Assembly: GCF_018310695.1 (NCBI RefSeq)
Contig: NZ_JAGXCY010000002.1
Coordinates: forward strand, 372,001-436,000
Source: Paenibacillus sp. Marseille-Q4541
GTDB taxonomy: Bacteria > Bacillota > Bacilli > Paenibacillales > Paenibacillaceae
DNA length: 64,000 nucleotides
Direction: 5' to 3'
A model generated the notes under the pieces. The model saw nothing but the letters and a program-made list of their open reading frames with translations. It had not been told where the DNA came from and searched no databases. Numbering within the stretch: the first letter of the stretch is position 1; each line of letters begins with the position of its first letter. Of the stretch, positions 53,326 to 62,007 are shown piece after piece. A program made the position numbers and the translations under genes.

Positions 53326-53787
53326 TTACATAGGTGTAGAGAGAAACTTAGTAATACGGATATCTTGCAACCTTCCCTCTGTTAGTTCCTTGTTAATCAA
53401 ATCGGTTAACTCATTATTGAAACTTTTTCTCCCAGCGGTTTTATTCAATTCTTCTGGTTTTGTTTCAGCCAGCTTTTGAATAATAATCGGTGTCACTACA
53501 ATATCTTTGATCTTCTCAAACTCTTCTTTTGCTTTCTTAGTATTCAATTGGAAAGAAAAATTCATTTGAACAAGATAACTTGGATCAGCCAGGTTTGTTT
53601 TGACATCCGTAATTTCTGAGGTCACCTCTACAATTTCATCTGCTGAAAGATGTTTTTGGACATTTCCCTCTGCCGAAGCGGTCTTATCCTTCGCTCCATC
53701 CATCTGACCTGTCAGTATAAATATAGCGAGTACGATAAGTGTAATAGCAAGCATGGCGGTAGTGAGCCAAGGTAACATTTTCTTCAT
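53326..53787 (-). CDS. fliL: Flagellar basal body-associated protein FliL
   Basis: This membrane protein surrounds the stator and supports torque. The protein has 153 residues with an N-terminal transmembrane segment at about 7-26 (WLTTAMLAITLIVLAIFIL). The extracytoplasmic domain ends KSFNNELTDLINKELTEGRLQDIRITKFLSTPM, the usual FliL C-terminal pattern. It directly abuts swrD. Confidence 0.94.
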   Translation of the reverse strand: MKKMLPWLTTAMLAITLIVLAIFILTGQMDGAKDKTASAEGNVQKHLSADEIVEVTSEITDVKTNLADPSYLVQMNFSFQLNTKKAKEEFEKIKDIVVTPIIIQKLAETKPEELNKTAGRKSFNNELTDLINKELTEGRLQDIRITKFLSTPM

Positions 53788-54012
53788 CTACATATCCTCC
53801 GTTTGTTGCTGCAATTTAATCGTTGCCGCATGGATACCAATTTCCTTGTTATATTCTTTGATCTTGCTAATGACTTCTTCTGCTTTTTCCAGTACAATCA
53901 AACGCTTGCCTGTAATGAGGGTAATATATGTATCAGGTGTTTCTTCCACAGTCTCAATGAGTAGCGCATTTAAAAACATGGGCTCTCCATTTAGCCTTGA
54001 TAATGCTATCAT
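53788..54012 (-). CDS. swrD: SwrD/FlbD family motility protein
   Basis: A small protein (74 residues from the ATG at 54012; AGGAGG just upstream) of the FlbD/YlzI family. In B. subtilis the homologue SwrD, between flgE and fliL, raises flagellar motor power and is needed for swarming. MIALSRLNGEPMFLNALLIETVEETPDTYITLITGKRLIVLE is the full family signature. The stop codon is immediately followed by the ATG of fliL. Confidence 0.93.
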   Translation of the reverse strand: MIALSRLNGEPMFLNALLIETVEETPDTYITLITGKRLIVLEKAEEVISKIKEYNKEIGIHAATIKLQQQTEDM

Positions 54013-54079
54013 CTCTTGCCTACCTCCTGCTATGAATTGCCTAGGAAGCACGAAGGCTTCCCATGCAACTATTTATTCA

Positions 54080-54895
54080 TTATCGTTTAAGATTAACAAC
54101 TTCTTGAAGCACTTCATCAGAAGTGGTAATAATACGGGAATTGGCTTGGAAACCACGCTGTGCTACGATCATTTCTGTAAATTCCCCTGTCAAATCCACG
54201 TTTGACATTTCAAGCTGCCCGGCAACGATAGCTCCTATCCCTGCTTCTCCGTCATTCGCAGTTACAATTTCAAACTCACCGTCGAGATTCGCATTCATTG
54301 TCATTCGGTATAGGTTACCCCCGATTTTATCGAGTCCACTTGGATTAGATACTTTACCGATCCCTAGTTGTACTCCCGCTTCCATCGTCCCGTCAGCCAT
54401 TTGCTGATTGATGGTTCCATCTTGGCCTATGGAGAAGGCCACTACTTCATCATCAAGTGTAATTGCCGCTCCACCTGAATCGAGAACGAACAGTCCGTCA
54501 GAAGTTACTAATCTGCGATTTGCATCAATATGAAAATCTCCAGCCCGAGTCAGAAAAGGGACTTCCTGATCTTCAGAGAGGCTAACCAAGAAAAATCCGT
54601 CACCGTCAAGACGCAGGTCAGTCGGGTTATTCGTGGTTTGAGCACTTCCCGCCAAATGCATCGTGTCGATCGAACCAACACTCACACCAAGCCCAATTTG
54701 CTTGGAATTCACTCCACCCGATTCATCTGTAGGAGCAGTTGCCCCAGCAGTGGTCTGACTCATAATATCCTTAAACATCACTCGGCTTGATTTGAAGCCT
54801 GTTGTATTTACGTTTGCAATGTTATTACCGATAACATCTAGTTTCGTTTGAAACCCTCTCATTCCAGATACACCAGAGTACATGGACTTAAGCAT
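54080..54895 (-). CDS. flgE: Flagellar hook protein (FlgE/FlgG family)
   Basis: This is an exported axial protein. The protein has 271 residues. The N-terminal rod motif is MLKSMYSGVSGMRGFQTKLDVIGNNIANVNTTGFKSS. The middle has NPTDLRLDGDGFFLV. The C-terminal motif is EFTEMIVAQRGFQANSRIITTSDEVLQEVVNL. Position after flgD corresponds to the gene named flgE in B. subtilis (264 residues), while sequence layout and length equally fit FlgG; annotation pipelines use both names. It is exported without a cleaved signal by the type III gate. Confidence 0.92.
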   Translation of the reverse strand: MLKSMYSGVSGMRGFQTKLDVIGNNIANVNTTGFKSSRVMFKDIMSQTTAGATAPTDESGGVNSKQIGLGVSVGSIDTMHLAGSAQTTNNPTDLRLDGDGFFLVSLSEDQEVPFLTRAGDFHIDANRRLVTSDGLFVLDSGGAAITLDDEVVAFSIGQDGTINQQMADGTMEAGVQLGIGKVSNPSGLDKIGGNLYRMTMNANLDGEFEIVTANDGEAGIGAIVAGQLEMSNVDLTGEFTEMIVAQRGFQANSRIITTSDEVLQEVVNLKR

Positions 54896-54977
54896 AGTTA
54901 TATTACCTCCGATTTATGATTAGCTGCTTCAGTCGATCCACAGCTTCGGCTTTCCGTTAGGGCCAACCTGATAATGA

Positions 54978-55355
54978 CTATGAAATAATGACGGCACTGT
55001 CAATCTGGGTAAACACACCCTCCGTCAAAGAGGACCCATTTACCGCAGTTACGATTGTTCGGTTTTTTACATTTACAATGAAAGCTGTATCTTGCAGGAG
55101 GACAAGTGTTTCTTTGGAACCTTTGGCATCAGCCTTATCAATGGCGAGAGCAATTTTCTGCAGTTCATCTTTACCGAGCTCAATCCCCCGTTGCTCCAAT
55201 CTTTTGGAAGCATGGTGGCTAAGCTTTATAAATTCATCATGAAGTAATTTGTCAAATGAAACATTTCCTTCTGATGAAGACTTACTTGTTTCGCGTGTAG
55301 TAGCAGGAGTTACAGTACCTGAAAAAAGTTGACCTACCCTGACAATGCCACTCAT
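54978..55355 (-). CDS. TIGR02530-type flagellar operon protein
   Basis: The protein has 125 residues and resembles the flagellar operon proteins grouped as TIGR02530. Recognisable are FDKLLHDEFIKLSHHASKRLEQRGIEL, KIALAIDKADAKGSKETLVLLQDTAFIVNVKNRTIVTAV and an end stressing FTQIDSAVIIS. It has no signal or membrane segment. Its ATG overlaps the flgD stop by four bases, so it is coupled to the hook-cap gene. Homologues occur beside flgD in many Firmicutes; the molecular function is unknown. Confidence 0.85.
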   Translation of the reverse strand: MSGIVRVGQLFSGTVTPATTRETSKSSSEGNVSFDKLLHDEFIKLSHHASKRLEQRGIELGKDELQKIALAIDKADAKGSKETLVLLQDTAFIVNVKNRTIVTAVNGSSLTEGVFTQIDSAVIIS

Positions 55356-55891
55356 GCCTCAGCTCCGTCGGCTCCGCTGCTCTCCTCTTTTCCATTCTCA
55401 GGGGCAGAATCATCTGGATTCGTTTCCGTTTCCGGTACCTTATCTTCTGTGTTGACATCACTGATCTGTGTGATATCAGTCAGTGCAACTTCCATATCGT
55501 CAATGACTGCATACTGGACCTGATCACGAATAATAATAGAATCTACAATCCCACTTTGAACCTCAGTTTCATTCGATCCTTCGATCTTACCAATCCAGCT
55601 TACTTGTTTGCCAATAAGACCAGATACCGCACCTAAAGATTGAGATAAGCTCTGAAGTTGACCCGATATATTAGATAGTTGTTCTACAGAAGTAAACTGT
55701 GCCATCTGAGCTATAAATTCTTTGTCTTCCATTGGTTGCATCGGATTCTGGTTCTGCAACTGAGTAATCAGTATTTTTAAAAACTGATCTTTCCCCATCG
55801 TATCTGATGGTTCTTTTCTCGCTGCTGTACCCACATTGGAAGCTGAGTAGTTGGGCCATACGTTAGTAGTAGAAATAATATCTGCTGGCAT
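55352..55891 (-). CDS. flgD: Flagellar hook-capping protein FlgD
   Basis: It caps the growing hook and allows FlgE polymerisation. The protein has 179 residues. The N-terminal conserved block is DQFLKILITQLQNQNPMQPMEDKEFIAQMAQFTSVEQLSNI (about 36-75). A short beta domain (LIGKQVSWIG... VDSIIIRDQVQYAVID) follows. The C-terminal 35 residues are acidic and low-complexity (Glu, Asp, Ser). It lies 20 bases after fliK. Confidence 0.95.
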   Translation of the reverse strand: MPADIISTTNVWPNYSASNVGTAARKEPSDTMGKDQFLKILITQLQNQNPMQPMEDKEFIAQMAQFTSVEQLSNISGQLQSLSQSLGAVSGLIGKQVSWIGKIEGSNETEVQSGIVDSIIIRDQVQYAVIDDMEVALTDITQISDVNTEDKVPETETNPDDSAPENGKEESSGADGAEA

Positions 55892-55911
55892 TTTAACACC
55901 TCGCTTCCCTA

Positions 55912-57342
55912 TTAGACTTTAGCCGTGAACCCATTTGTCTGATCTGTTCCTGTATATAACTCCAGGTCTTGCTGTTCCTGCATCCAAGTGCGAAGTTCAT
56001 CTTGAATCTCGGCTGTTCTCAGCGCATCTTCATTTTTCTGCTCACGTTCTTTTGATCGATGCTGATTCCCAGACTGTCCGTTTGAACTGCCTCCATCCTG
56101 ATACATGTGAGATGATAGTGAAGTGTTCTGAGTTACCTCAAGTTTTTCCACCTGAATTCCTTGGGCCGTAAGTACAGCTCTCAATTGTGTCATTTGTTGT
56201 TCTAATAATTCTTTCGCTCCTGCATGTTCTGTCATAAAGCGTGCTACCAAATGACCATTTTGCATCGTTAACTGTACATCTAGTTGACCTAAATGCTGAG
56301 GTCTTAAAGAGATAACAGCTTCCGACATACCATGCTGCTTAACAAACTCAAACTTGCTGACTACAAACTCTGACATGTCTTTAGCAAATTGTTGTACCGG
56401 CATCACATGCTCTAATTTAGTCAGTGGTGCAGTACCATTTTTTATAGCTAGTTGCCCCGCCGTGGTTAGGTTGGTAGCTTGACTCTCAATACCTTCATCA
56501 CTGTTAACTGCTTGAGTTACTACCGTATCTTCTGAAGGATCCCCCGGTTCGTTAGCCGCTGATTGAACCATTTCTTTCGTAGCTTTGCTTTGCAGCTCAT
56601 CGCCTTCATCTACTGTCTTCAGGAATGGTTGCATTGAAAACTCTGTTGCTTCAGTCGATGGGGTACTTACTGCAATACGGCTGAGTTCCGACACTAAGGA
56701 ACTTAATTTAGCAACTGATTCTGTATTCATATCTGATTTCTGAAATATCTCTTTCAAACTAGCAATAAGCTGCTGCTGGGTATGTATAGATTCTTCTGTT
56801 AGTGCAGCTGCATTAGGATTGGTTTTACTTACTTCTACCAACTGGAATAACACTTCTTGTAAAGCATACTTCACTGTTTCAGGATTCTCTGAAAGTGTAG
56901 TAATCGCTTGGGATGATTCATTTTGTTCTCCTGTATTTTCATCGCTCACGGGATACAGATAACTTAGAGCCTGCTGCAACCAGTCACTTAATTCTGCGAT
57001 TAACTCAGCATCCTCACCACTTTTGTGATCCTCATCCTGTTCAAGTGTTGAAATAAGATCTTCAATTACCGCTTCCAGTGAAAGTGCTGCTTCTTCATCG
57101 GCAATTAAATTCCCACCTGGAGAAACATTGGCTTCTTGATCTGTATTCATAAAATTGAATACGATAGGAGTTCCACTAGTACTCGCTGAAGTCTGCGATT
57201 CACCATCCGTCTGTAACGTTCCTTGTAAAGCAGTCAAAAAACTCACCGCTTCATTTCCCGTACTTTTACTAGTTGCGGATGCTGAATCAACCGTATTTGT
57301 TGATGTCTTCCCCATTTGGGAGAAAAAAGAGATCATCGTCAT
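55912..57342 (-). CDS. fliK: Flagellar hook-length control protein FliK
   Basis: This exported molecular ruler signals the FlhB switch. The protein has 476 residues from the ATG at 57342 (MTMISFF); AGGAGG lies 5 bases upstream, and an ATG two codons later is an alternative. The N-terminal two thirds is a low-complexity Ser/Thr/Glu/Gln region, as normal. The C-terminal conserved domain (about 325-400) has AVISLRPQHLGQLDVQLTMQNGHLVARFMTEHAGAKELLEQQMTQLRAVLTAQGIQVEKLEV. The tail is Gln/Glu-rich. Confidence 0.94.
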   Translation of the reverse strand: MTMISFFSQMGKTSTNTVDSASATSKSTGNEAVSFLTALQGTLQTDGESQTSASTSGTPIVFNFMNTDQEANVSPGGNLIADEEAALSLEAVIEDLISTLEQDEDHKSGEDAELIAELSDWLQQALSYLYPVSDENTGEQNESSQAITTLSENPETVKYALQEVLFQLVEVSKTNPNAAALTEESIHTQQQLIASLKEIFQKSDMNTESVAKLSSLVSELSRIAVSTPSTEATEFSMQPFLKTVDEGDELQSKATKEMVQSAANEPGDPSEDTVVTQAVNSDEGIESQATNLTTAGQLAIKNGTAPLTKLEHVMPVQQFAKDMSEFVVSKFEFVKQHGMSEAVISLRPQHLGQLDVQLTMQNGHLVARFMTEHAGAKELLEQQMTQLRAVLTAQGIQVEKLEVTQNTSLSSHMYQDGGSSNGQSGNQHRSKEREQKNEDALRTAEIQDELRTWMQEQQDLELYTGTDQTNGFTAKV

Positions 57343-57376
57343 TTTCACCTCCTCTCAAATCGATAAGAAAGATTGG

Positions 57377-58327
57377 CTACTTTTGGCTCCCCATCAGTCG
57401 ATTCATTATTTTAGCGGAGACAGCAGCATCCGTTGAAGACATTTTGTCCAGGAATTTGGCTCGCGTAGCATCATCCACCGTTTTCAAAATCGTAATCGCT
57501 TGATCAGGGCTCAGTTTGTACGTTTCAAGAATCAATTTTGCTCCACTGTCAGCCGACATCGACGAAAACGTTTGAGTTAGCTCACTTTTGTCCAGGTTTC
57601 GACTAGTGGATGTAGTTGTATTGGTTGTTTGATTGCTATTAACCTTTGACTGCAATGCTGCAATGGCGCGACTTTCCGATGTTGTCGTGTCTTTTAAGGC
57701 ATTAGTAACCTCTGCAGCCATATGAGGAGTCATTTTTTCAAGAATATCTTTACGTTCATCTGATTTCATCTCTGCCAGAAGCTGAACCTGTTCTTCCTTT
57801 GTCATACTTTGAATGATAGGTGCTGCTTTACTTGGCTTCATTTGCCCGTACATTTTGGCGAGTTCTTTTACTTGTTTTTCGTATGGATCTACCTTTTCAG
57901 CTTCATTAGAAGCTTCCGCGCCATCTCTTGAACTCGTTGTTACCTGTAATTGTTCTATTTCATCTTCTAGTTTTTGTACTTTCGTATCTTGCTGGGCTTT
58001 CTCCTCTTTCACCTGCTCAAGCTCCGTCTGTGCAGTAGCAAGTTGTGTCTTCAGTTTGTCTATGACCGCATTGTTGCTTTCGATTTGTTTCTCAGCCTGC
58101 CGTTCTTTAAGAGTCTCTGGATCAAGCGATTCATCAGGTATCCATTCTTTAACTACTGGAATTTTACTCGCAATATCAATCGCATTTTTTCTGAAATCTA
58201 CATTCAGGACGATTAGCAGAACAGTAACAAGTACGAGACAAAATACGATAGGAATGGAAACGATCATAAATTTTTCCCAAGCTCCTCCAGACTCTCGCTC
58301 GAGTTCTTCTCTATCCTTGTCTACCAA
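57377..58327 (-). CDS. MotE-like membrane protein (MgtE N-domain, YlxF position)
   Basis: The protein has 316 residues. A cytoplasmic N-tail is followed by a transmembrane segment at about 20-44 (FMIVSIPIVFCLVLVTVLLIVLNV) and a coiled coil at about 70-130 (LKTQLATAQTELEQVKEEKAQQDTKVQKLEDEIEQL). Two MgtE-N-like helical repeats come next: VKELAKMYGQMKPSKAAPIIQSMTKEEQVQLLAEM (about 150-215) and SGAKLILETYKLSPDQAITILKTV near the C-terminus. In B. subtilis the gene between fliJ and fliK is ylxF; MotE-type proteins of other bacteria chaperone MotC or stators. The exact role is unproven. Confidence 0.86.
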   Translation of the reverse strand: MVDKDREELERESGGAWEKFMIVSIPIVFCLVLVTVLLIVLNVDFRKNAIDIASKIPVVKEWIPDESLDPETLKERQAEKQIESNNAVIDKLKTQLATAQTELEQVKEEKAQQDTKVQKLEDEIEQLQVTTSSRDGAEASNEAEKVDPYEKQVKELAKMYGQMKPSKAAPIIQSMTKEEQVQLLAEMKSDERKDILEKMTPHMAAEVTNALKDTTTSESRAIAALQSKVNSNQTTNTTTSTSRNLDKSELTQTFSSMSADSGAKLILETYKLSPDQAITILKTVDDATRAKFLDKMSSTDAAVSAKIMNRLMGSQK

Positions 58328-58368
58328 ACCTCATTCCTCCTTCGGTGCATTCACGTAAGCTTTTCTCC

Positions 58369-58812
58369 TTACCGTGCCTTAACTGCAAAGCGCACCGTCG
58401 CCATCTCATCGAGTTCATTTTGTTCACGGAGGAGCATCTCCTGTTGATACTGCATTTTGGCTTTTTCCCGTGCCTGGTTCCACACTTTTTCATCTAGCAT
58501 TTTATCATTCAGAAAAGCTTGATTTTGTTTTACATTCACTTCCGCATGAGCTACATCACTGTTTTTACGGGTGATGCAGTCATCTAGATAGTGAACATAT
58601 CGATTCATTTCCTGTAAACTGGAAGCTGAGGCTCTTTTTTGCGAGAAAGAGGAAATGCCTTCCATAAGATTTTCTCGATCACGCACAAGTTCCATCAAGT
58701 GCGACTCTTCAGCTTGCAATCTGCCAATAGCAGAGGAAAGGAGCCACTCAGCTTGCGTTTTTTCTTTTGATTTAAGATCAACAACTTTTTGAAAATGATA
58801 AGTAAATCCCAT
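58369..58812 (-). CDS. fliJ: Flagellar export chaperone FliJ
   Basis: A coiled-coil protein that bridges the FliI ATPase ring and FlhA and recycles chaperones. The protein has 147 residues, almost entirely alpha-helical heptads: YHFQKVVDLKSKEKTQAEWLLSSAIGRL at the start and WNQAREKAKMQYQQEMLLREQNELDEMA at the end. It lies 11 bases after fliI, the usual place. Confidence 0.93.
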   Translation of the reverse strand: MGFTYHFQKVVDLKSKEKTQAEWLLSSAIGRLQAEESHLMELVRDRENLMEGISSFSQKRASASSLQEMNRYVHYLDDCITRKNSDVAHAEVNVKQNQAFLNDKMLDEKVWNQAREKAKMQYQQEMLLREQNELDEMATVRFAVKAR

Positions 58813-58823
58813 AATGTACTAGG

Positions 58824-60143
58824 TCATCTCCTTGCAAACTCGGTAATCAATCTTTGTCTAACTTCATCCAAAATAACTTTTTCATCTACCTTTTGTCGGG
58901 TAAATTGCCAAATGTCCTGAATGCGGTCAATGGACTCATCAATCTCCGTATTTGATCCTTTTTGATATGCACCAATGTTAATAAGATCCTCGGAATTTTT
59001 GTAGACAGACATCAAACGCTTAATATTCTCTGCTGCGTCGATCTGCTCTACTGGTGCAATATCTTTCATAACCCGGCTTATACTTGCCAGTACATCAATA
59101 GCTGGAAAATGTCCTTTGTTTGCAATGCCCCGATTCAGTACGATATGTCCATCGAGGATACCTCTGACGGCATCTGCAATCGGCTCATTCATATCATCAC
59201 CATCAACAAGGACCGTGTAAAAGGCAGTAATCGAACCCGTGGGTCCAGTTCCTGCTCTCTCCAATAACTTAGGCAAACTTGCAAACACAGAAGGTGTATA
59301 ACCTCTCATGGCTGGGGGCTCACCAACCGCAAGTCCTACTTCACGCTGTGCCATTGCATATCTGGTAACTGAATCCATCATTAGCATGACGTTCATTCCA
59401 CGATCTCGAAAATACTCAGCAATCGTCGTTGCAATCAGCGCTCCTTTAATCCTTACAAGTGCAGGTTGATCAGATGTTGCTACGATAACAACCGAGCGTT
59501 CCAGTCCTTCGGGTCCAAGATCTCTTTCAATAAAATCTAGTACTTCACGCCCCCGTTCTCCTATGAGAGCAATTACGTTTACATCAGCTGATGTATTACG
59601 GGCAATCATACCCATCAGGGTACTTTTACCTACCCCTGATCCGGCAAAAATACCTACCCTTTGCCCTTTCCCGATCGTCAAAAGTCCATCAATTGCACGA
59701 ACACCAATACTGATTGGTTCGAGTACCCTCGGTCTATTCAGTGGATTGACCGGGGCACTCGAAGTCGAGTAACGCTGCATTCGAGCCGGAATAATTGAAC
59801 CATCAAGAGGTTGTCCTAAACCATCCAACACTTTGCCAAGAAGTTCAGACCCCACTTGAATATTTAATGGTTTCCCTGTCCCGACCACATCACAGCCTGG
59901 TCCAATCGACTGAAGGTCTCCAAGAGGCATGAGTAGCACTTTATTGTCCCGAAATCCAACAACTTCCGCTTTAAGTGGAACTGCAGAGTTCGTCGGATAG
60001 ATGAGACAAACATCTCCAATACTTGCGTCTGGACCTTCAGACTCAACCATAAGTCCTATAACCTGCGTAACTTTTCCATTAATTCGAACGGGGTCCAGAT
60101 GTTTCAGCTGATCCATGTATCGCTGTGAACTAAGAACCTTCAT
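58824..60143 (-). CDS. fliI: Flagellum-specific export ATPase FliI
   Basis: An F1-beta-like hexameric ATPase energising export. The ATG at 60143 (MKVLSSQRYMDQLKHLDP) gives 439 residues, like the 438 of B. subtilis, although the GAGGAG lies 13 bases upstream; a TTG at 60176 would lengthen it by 11. The Walker A motif is GIFAGSGVGKSTLMGMIA, then LIGERGREVLDFIE, the Walker B region NVMLMMDSVTRYAMAQREVGLA and the glutamate-containing YTVLVDGDDMNEPIADAVRGILDGH. It overlaps fliH by 14 bases. Confidence 0.96.
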   Translation of the reverse strand: MKVLSSQRYMDQLKHLDPVRINGKVTQVIGLMVESEGPDASIGDVCLIYPTNSAVPLKAEVVGFRDNKVLLMPLGDLQSIGPGCDVVGTGKPLNIQVGSELLGKVLDGLGQPLDGSIIPARMQRYSTSSAPVNPLNRPRVLEPISIGVRAIDGLLTIGKGQRVGIFAGSGVGKSTLMGMIARNTSADVNVIALIGERGREVLDFIERDLGPEGLERSVVIVATSDQPALVRIKGALIATTIAEYFRDRGMNVMLMMDSVTRYAMAQREVGLAVGEPPAMRGYTPSVFASLPKLLERAGTGPTGSITAFYTVLVDGDDMNEPIADAVRGILDGHIVLNRGIANKGHFPAIDVLASISRVMKDIAPVEQIDAAENIKRLMSVYKNSEDLINIGAYQKGSNTEIDESIDRIQDIWQFTRQKVDEKVILDEVRQRLITEFARR

Positions 60144-60987
60144 ATTGATTTGTTCGCTCCTCGCCATCCAGTGCAACCCGGATCAATTCTTTCTTGATTT
60201 CGGTGAGCTGTGTATCAATCCGAGCATCTACACTTCCGAAGGAAGATCGAATGACACAACCTTTGTCTTTAACAGATGCATCCGGCAATATTTTCAGCTC
60301 TGCCTGAGAGTCGATCGCGAAGGTTAATTCTTCTCTTGCAGCCTGGACAAAAGAAAATTCCTTAGGGGAAACACATAAAGTGATCACTCCCTGTTCTCTC
60401 TTTCTAGCCAGATTCTTTCGAATAAGATCAATCGTAAGGGTAGGCTCTGTGGAAAGCTCATGGTCAATTATTTTTTCAGCAATGGCACTACTCAGTTCAA
60501 CAAGAAATGGTTCTGCTTCCTGTATAATTTGTTCCTTTGCTTCATAAGCATCGTTCAGTACTTCCTGTGCCTCTACCATTTTTTCTTCCATATATCTTTG
60601 AAGTTCATCTTTAGCCTTGTCTGCACCCTCTTGGTAACCCTGCTGGTACCCTTCTGACCGGAGTGCATCCATCAAATGCTCATCTTGGAGTCTTCTTTCT
60701 TCCCACCATGATGCGATTTGTTCTCTTGCCTCTTGAAGCATACGTTCAGCTTCTTCAGCCGCCTCACGAACTTGTCTTTCTGCAAAATCCTTTGCATTTC
60801 CCAGCATTTCTTGCTTGATTCGGATAGTCTCTTCATCAATCGTAGGCCTTTGTTCTTCTGAAGAAGATATCTCTATCTGATCGGAGTAAGGCTCCTCACC
60901 TGATTTATCACCATACTCATGAACCGATTTCACCTGTTTATGGGCATCGACGGGTACATATTGAAAGGATTTAATCAGATTAGACAA
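60130..60987 (-). CDS. fliH: Flagellar assembly protein FliH
   Basis: A peripheral-stalk-like regulator of FliI. The TTG at 60987 (LSNLIKSFQYVPVD) gives 285 residues and overlaps the fliG end by 8 bases. The GGAGGAGATG of fliG serves as its ribosome binding site. Longer starts (61026 or 60996) place the site at or past the codon. The N-terminal half is a glutamate-rich coiled coil (about 65-140; AERQVREAAEEAERMLQEAREQIASW). The C-terminal half has the FliH/V-ATPase-E-like fold (VELSSAIAEKIIDHELSTEPTLTIDLIRKNL). Confidence 0.92.
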   Translation of the reverse strand: MSNLIKSFQYVPVDAHKQVKSVHEYGDKSGEEPYSDQIEISSSEEQRPTIDEETIRIKQEMLGNAKDFAERQVREAAEEAERMLQEAREQIASWWEERRLQDEHLMDALRSEGYQQGYQEGADKAKDELQRYMEEKMVEAQEVLNDAYEAKEQIIQEAEPFLVELSSAIAEKIIDHELSTEPTLTIDLIRKNLARKREQGVITLCVSPKEFSFVQAAREELTFAIDSQAELKILPDASVKDKGCVIRSSFGSVDARIDTQLTEIKKELIRVALDGEERTNQYEGS

Positions 60988-61996
60988 CGATATCATCTCC
61001 TCCGCCGCGAGCAATAATAATCTCACCGGCCTCTTCCAATCTTCTGATGGTTGCTACAATGCGAGTCTGAGCCTCTTCCACATCACGAAGTCTAACTGGA
61101 CCCATGTATTCCATTTCTTCTTTAAAGGTTTCAGCCATACGTTTCGACATATTGTTGAATATAGAATCTCGTACTTCTTCACTAGCAACTTTAAGTGCAA
61201 GCTGCAAGTCTGCATTGTCAATATCACGAATGATCCTTTGAATAGAACGGTTGTCGACATTAACAATATCCTCAAAGACAAACATACGTTTCTTAATTTC
61301 CTCAGCAAGTTCAGGATCCTGAATTTCAAGAGAATCGAGTATCGTTCGTTCCGTACCTCGGTCCACTCCATTCAAAATTTGAACGATGGACTCTATGCCA
61401 CCAGCGTTTGTGTAATCCTGAGTAACGGTCGCTGATAACTTCTGCTCCAGCACCCTCTCCACCTGAGAGATAACTTCAGGTGAAGTACTATCCATCACTG
61501 CAACACGCCTTGCAACATCTGCCTGCTTCTCTTGGGGAAGAGAAGAAAGAATGACGGCGGCTTGCTCAAACTGCAAATAAGATAGAACGAGTGCAATCGT
61601 TTGCGGACTCTCATTTTGAATAAAATTAAGAATCTGATTCGGATCTGCCTTCCGAGCAAAGTCAAAAGGTCTAACCTGAAGGTTGGCTGTAAGTCGATTA
61701 ATGACTTCCAGCGCTTTTTGAGAACCAAGTGCTTTTTCTAATATTTCTCTTGCGTAATTAATACCGCCTTGTGAGATGTATTCTTGAGCCAAACAGATTT
61801 GGTGGAACTCAGACATGATCAATTCTTTTTCTCCTGAGTCCACTTTTCTTACATTGGCAATTTCCAGCGTTAGCTGTTCTATCTCTTCATCACGAAGATG
61901 TTTAAAAATCTGTGCAGATACTTCTGGTCCTAATGTAATGAGCAGAATGGCTGCCTTTTGTCTTCCTGTTAATCCATTTCCTTGTGCTTTAACCAA
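60980..61996 (-). CDS. fliG: Flagellar motor switch protein FliG
   Basis: This is the rotor protein that engages the stator. The TTG at 61996 (LVKAQGNGLTGRQKAAILLITLG) gives 338 residues, exactly as in B. subtilis, with AGGTG 6 bases upstream; a GTG three codons earlier has no suitable site. FliG_N, FliG_M (EKQADVARRVAVMDSTSPEVISQVERVLEQKL) and FliG_C (DLQLALKVASEEVRDSIFNNMSKRMAETFKEEMEYMGPVRLRDVEEAQ, with the charged torque helix) are complete. It lies 11 bases after fliF. Confidence 0.97.
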   Translation of the reverse strand: MVKAQGNGLTGRQKAAILLITLGPEVSAQIFKHLRDEEIEQLTLEIANVRKVDSGEKELIMSEFHQICLAQEYISQGGINYAREILEKALGSQKALEVINRLTANLQVRPFDFARKADPNQILNFIQNESPQTIALVLSYLQFEQAAVILSSLPQEKQADVARRVAVMDSTSPEVISQVERVLEQKLSATVTQDYTNAGGIESIVQILNGVDRGTERTILDSLEIQDPELAEEIKKRMFVFEDIVNVDNRSIQRIIRDIDNADLQLALKVASEEVRDSIFNNMSKRMAETFKEEMEYMGPVRLRDVEEAQTRIVATIRRLEEAGEIIIARGGGDDIVV

Positions 61997-62007
61997 GTCC
62001 CTCACCT

